DNA from: JAPSGM01 sp963777045
GTDB taxonomy: Bacteria > Chloroflexota > Limnocylindria > QHBO01
Reading direction: 5' to 3'
NCBI GenBank assembly: GCA_963777045.1
Contig: CAVZPD010000022.1
Coordinates: 283,858-347,857, forward strand
DNA length: 64,000 bases
A program made the position numbers and the translations under genes. The notes beneath the pieces are model-generated. The model saw only the letters and a program-made list of their open reading frames with translations. It ran no database searches and was not told where the DNA came from. Of the stretch, positions 60,595 to 64,000 are shown one piece after another. Numbering within the stretch: the stretch's first letter is position 1; every line of letters starts with the position of its first letter.

Positions 60595-60632
60595 TTCCGC
60601 GCCACATCGCCGCGCCGACAACGTGCGTCATC

Positions 60633-60651
60633 GGTCAACGCCGGATTGACC
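60633..60651. promoter_or_regulatory. Operator GGTCAA-N7-TTGACC, third site
   Basis: Perfect inverted repeat 13 bases before the small lipoprotein start. It has the same spacing as the sites at 10769 and 12117, so the XRE/TPR regulator may act here too. Confidence 0.45.
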
Positions 60652-60663
60652 GCCTGAGGCATC

Positions 60664-60870
60664 ATGCACGCGCAACGGGAGGGACCACTCATCGCCGTCG
60701 TGCCCGCGGCGCCACGCAAGCGTCATCAACGCCAACTGCTTCTGGCTGGCCTCGTCGTCAGCATGGCTGTGCTTGTAGCCGGCTGCGGCCGGCAGCTTCC
60801 GGCACGGACGGACCCTCCTGGCCAAGGCGAGCAGGCGGAGCTCGGTGTGGCGTACGGCGTATGCCTGTGA
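60664..60870 (+). CDS. Possible very short lipoprotein
   Basis: A 68-residue frame: a basic start (AAPRKRHQRQ), a hydrophobic stretch LLLAGLVVSMAVLVAGC with lipobox VAGC, and about 25 further residues. It overlaps the helicase start by ten bases. The signal is good but the mature part is too short for a domain. It may be a leader-like peptide coupled to the helicase gene. Confidence 0.35.
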   Translation: MHAQREGPLIAVVPAAPRKRHQRQLLLAGLVVSMAVLVAGCGRQLPARTDPPGQGEQAELGVAYGVCL

Positions 60871-63800
60871 CCGCGCTCGCGCCCGCGGCCAGCCCACCAC
60901 GGCCGCTCACCCCCGAGCAGCAGCGCATCGTCGAGTGGGGCGATGGGCCGGCGGTGGTCATCGCCGGGGCCGGCACGGGCAAGACGCGGGTCATCGTCGA
61001 GCGCGTCGCGCACCTCCTGCGCACGCAAGCCGGACCTCCAGCCCGAGAACCTGCTGGTCCTCACCTACAACGTCAAGGCCGCCGCCGAGCTCCGCGAGCG
61101 GATCGCGCCAGGCGGTGGGCGCCGCCACGGCAGCGAGACTGACCGTCTCCAACTTCCACTCCTTCTGCCACCGGCTCCTGACCGACAACGCCGCCGAGGC
61201 GGACATGCCGGCGAGGCCGGACGTGCTGGACGGCATCGGTCAGTACCTGGTCATCCAGCGACCTGCGCCCGCGCCTGGACCTCGTCTACCACGGCGAGTG
61301 GGCGTACGCGGACTTCGTGAAGTTCATCAACCGATGCAAGGACGAGCTCGTCAGCCCGGACGCCTTCGACGCCTACGTCGCCGATGAGCGCAAGGCCTTC
61401 GAGGACCGATACGGCCCATTCGCCGATGCCGCCGACCGCATCGCGCTGATCGGCTACCTGCGGCCGATCCGCGACGTCCGCGAGCAAGTATGCGAAGTAC
61501 CGCCGAGGCGAGGCCGATTTCGAGGAGGTCGAGAAGGAGGCCGATGCGCAGGCCCGCAAGACGGTGGGCGGCGAAGGCAAGAAGCTGTCGCTGAAGAACT
61601 TCACGCCGGAACAACAGGCCGAGGTGCGACGAGCTGGCCGACACCTACGTCGCCGATGGTGCCGCGCTGGAGGTGATGCGGCTGGCGGAGATCGCATCGG
61701 TCTATCGGGCCTACCAGGAGGAGCTGGCGAAGCGGGGAGCGCTGGACTTCGGCGAGCAGATCGCGCGGGTGACGCGCCTCTTCAAGGAGCGGCCGAACAT
61801 CCTGCGCCGATACCAGCGCCAGTACCGCTACCTGCTGGTCGACGAGTTCCAGGACGCGAACATCGCGCAGATCGAGCTGATCGAGCTGCTGGGGCGCACG
61901 CCGGACCGGCCGGACAACGTGATGGTGGTGGGGGACGACGACCAGTCGATCTACCGCTTCCGGGGCGCCTCCTTCGCGGCCTTCAAGGAGTTCGACCGCC
62001 GCTTCTCCGGGCCACCGCGCATGCGCCGGACAGCGCGCCGCCGGGTCCGCCGCAGCGCCTGCCGATCGAGCAGAACTTCCGCTCCGTGGGCCGGGTGCTG
62101 GCGGCCGCCAACCGGCTGATCGTCAAGCAACCTGACGCGGTTCGTGCCGGACAAGCAGCTCCGCACCGAGCGGCCGGACGGGCCGAACGTGCAGGTGATC
62201 CTGGCCAACGGGGCGGAGGACGAGGCGGTGGCCATCGTCGACGGGATCAAGGAGCGCGTGGGGGAGACGCAGGCGCTGGGGCGACGCAGCGGTCCTGTAC
62301 CGCAAGCACAAGCACCGCGACGAGATCGTGAAGCGCCTGCGCGACGAGGACATCCCGTACACCGTGGTCGGCGGCCTCAGCCTCTTCGCGACCGACGAGA
62401 TCCGCGACCTGGAGCAGGGCCTGCGCGCCGTGGCCGACCCGCACGACGACGTGGCGCTGGCCCGGATGATGACCGCCGGCCCCTGGCGCCTGGACCCGCT
62501 GGAGGTGCTGCACGTCACCCGCATCGCGCGCTTCGACACGGAGAAGCACCTGGTGGACGTCATCCATCGGCTGGTGGAGGTGGGGGACGACGACGCCACG
62601 CCCACCGAGGCCGCCACCAAGGCCAAGCTGCGGCGGCTGCTGGACACCATCGAGGAGCTGCACCCAGCCACCACGCGGCAGGGGCCGCACACCATCCTGG
62701 AGCGCTACCTGGAGCTGACCGGCCAGGTGCTGGACCTGCTGGGAGCCGGGACGACCGATGCCCATCGGGCCGTGGCCAACATCGGTTCATTCCTGCGGTT
62801 CGCGGCGGACTGGCAGACCGCCCACCCGAAGGGCACGCTGCTCGGCTTCGTGGACTACCTGGACGCCTACCAGGCGGCCGGCGGCGAGCTGCCCACCAGC
62901 GTGGAGCTCTCCGAGGACGTGCAGGGCGTGCGGCTGATGACCCTCTACCAGGCCAAGGGGCTGGAGTTCCCGCACGTCTTCATCCCGCAGCTGCTCGACG
63001 GTGAGTGGCCCACCCGCGAGGGCTGGAGCGGCTACTTCCCGCCGGAGCTCCTGCGCGAGCCGATCGAGGGCGAGGACCTCCACACCGAGGAGGAGCGCCG
63101 CCTCCTGTACGTGGCCATGACGCGCGCCCAGGAGAGCCTGGTGCTGACCACCTACGGCGGGCTGGCGGCGCGCGAGAAGGCGTGCTCGCTGTTCGTGAAC
63201 GAGATCCTGTCCGGCGACCACCCGGAGGTGGACCTGGTCGACCGGGCCAACCAGTGGGTCCTGGCCGAGCCGCCCGAGGACGCTCCGAAGGGGCCGATGC
63301 GCTGGCGCTGGCGCGCCGCGTCATGCCCCTGCCCACCAAGCGCGAGCGCCTGCTGGACCTCCGCCTGCGCGCGTCGGAGCTGGTGGGGCTCATCCAGGGC
63401 GCCGATCCCGCCCACGCCGAATCCGCCGATGCCCGGGCCGCCTTCGCCGCCGAGCTCGCCCGGGTGGCCGAGCGCGCGTCCGTGGAGGCCGATGAGGCCC
63501 GCGCCCGCGGCCTGGATCCGCTCACCCTGCGCGAGCTGGCCGGCGACAGCGCGGCCGGCGCGAACCTGCTGGACGTGCTGCCGGTGCCGAGCCGCTTCAG
63601 CTACTCGGCGTTCTCGACCTACGAGACCTGCCCCATGCAGTACGCCTTCCGCTACGTCTACCGCATCCCGCAGCCATCGGCGCCGTCCGGCGCGCTGACC
63701 TTCGGCGGCACCGCGCACGACGCCTTCGAGGCCTTCACCCGGGAGCGCCGCGAGCGCGCTGCGCCGGGCGAGCCGCCGCCCACGCGGGAGGACCTGGAGC

Positions 63801-64000
63801 GGCTGTTCTGGCAGGGCTGGCAGCCGCTGGCCTTCGGCGACAAGCCGGCCGAGGACGCCTACCGCCGCCGCGCGACCGGCCTGCTCGACAACTTCTGGGA
63901 CGGCGAGGTCAGCAGCCTGGGCGAGGCGCTGCTGGAGGAGCAGGAAGATGGCGATTCGTCGATGTTCTTCGCCTGGTTCAGGTTGGTCTTGCTACTTCCG
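60861..64000 (+). CDS. UvrD-like helicase fused to a PD-(D/E)XK nuclease domain (many frameshifts, runs off the window)
   Basis: A superfamily 1 helicase. Walker A is VVIAGAGTGKTRVI; later come LTVSNFHSFCHRLL, the Walker B segment YLLVDEFQDANIAQIE, VVGDDDQSIYRFRGA, IEQNFRS, VRLMTLYQAKGLEFPHV and LLYVAMTRAQESL. The C-terminus FSYSAFSTYETCPMQYAFRY is the start of a RecB-like nuclease domain, as in AdnA/AdnB-type enzymes that resect DNA ends. The reading frame switches near 61026, 61108, 61261, 61487, 61629, 62010-62016, 62130, 62282 and 63293; each needs removal of one base (two at 62010 and 63293). Conserved motifs continue undamaged in each new frame. It is incomplete at the right edge. Confidence 0.8.

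Noticed and set aside
60861..64000. Helicase gene as a decayed pseudogene
   Set aside because: Breaks are explained by insertions, conserved motifs are intact in every segment, and there is no in-frame stop that a repaired frame would keep.

Overview
The window is about 64 kb of very GC-rich (roughly 70 % by eye), densely packed chromosomal DNA. I count 69 supportable genes or gene remnants. I see no rRNA, tRNA, CRISPR array, insertion sequence or prophage. The gene set suggests an uncultured soil or freshwater Chloroflexota of the Limnocylindria/Ellin6529 type; a deep actinobacterial relative is the main alternative. Supporting signs are DUF3090, a TM0106-type nuclease-helicase, a BTAD regulator with a MalT-like ATPase, many short lipoproteins with Pro/Ser/Thr-rich linkers, an LPxTx-type surface protein, and many genes with a TANNNT -10 box 6-7 nt before the start codon (leaderless transcription). 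The taxonomic call is inference.

Layout. 0-4.4 kb: a frameshifted cyclic-di-AMP receptor-like gene and a complete iron(III)-type ABC importer whose binding protein is also frameshifted. 4.4-7.9 kb: small proteins, ribokinase, a class V aminotransferase and a HAD phosphatase that share a bidirectional leaderless promoter. 7.9-14.5 kb: LigD, an XRE/TPR regulator flanked by matching GGTCAA-N7-TTGAC operators, DUF3090, a dual-specificity-type phosphatase and a Thr-Pro-rich surface protein. 14.6-21.6 kb: TM0106 nuclease-helicase, an SH3-type lipoprotein, MsrB, a patatin and a methyltransferase. 21.7-32.8 kb: two divergent operons that resemble the E. coli yge/xdhD/ssnA purine-catabolic island: carbamate kinase, a YgeW-type carbamoyltransferase, a second carbamoyltransferase, two fold-type-II PLP enzymes, then a fused xanthine dehydrogenase, SsnA and a PreA-like flavoprotein. 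32.8-48.5 kb: mixed housekeeping and accessory genes (GH25-like enzyme, two class III cyclases, ASCH, ChaB, VIT1, 2Fe-2S ferredoxin, AadA-like, a VioB-type ferritin-like protein, DinB, a VapBC pair, an RIO-type kinase with a start-proximal hairpin). 48.7-56.2 kb: a transcription unit with its own promoter and terminator, holding a giant BTAD regulator, a 73-residue protein and two exported proteins of unknown role. 56.3-64 kb: lipoprotein, rifampin ADP-ribosyltransferase (Arr), ECF sigma factor with SnoaL tail, a second VapBC and a heavily frameshifted UvrD-PD-(D/E)XK helicase-nuclease that runs off the window.

How it fits together. The 21.7-32.8 kb block could open purine or ureide rings (XdhD, SsnA, PreA-like), transfer carbamoyl groups to phosphate (two carbamoyltransferases), capture the energy as ATP (carbamate kinase) and deaminate the amino-acid residue (PLP enzymes). 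The 48.7-56.2 kb block looks like a regulator controlling its own secreted products. Two palindromic motifs, GACAGCTGTC (four copies) and GGTCAA-N7-TTGACC (three copies), suggest small regulons, with sites centred about 30 nt before leaderless starts. All coding breaks can be explained by extra bases rather than missing ones, so most are probably consensus errors and not true decay.
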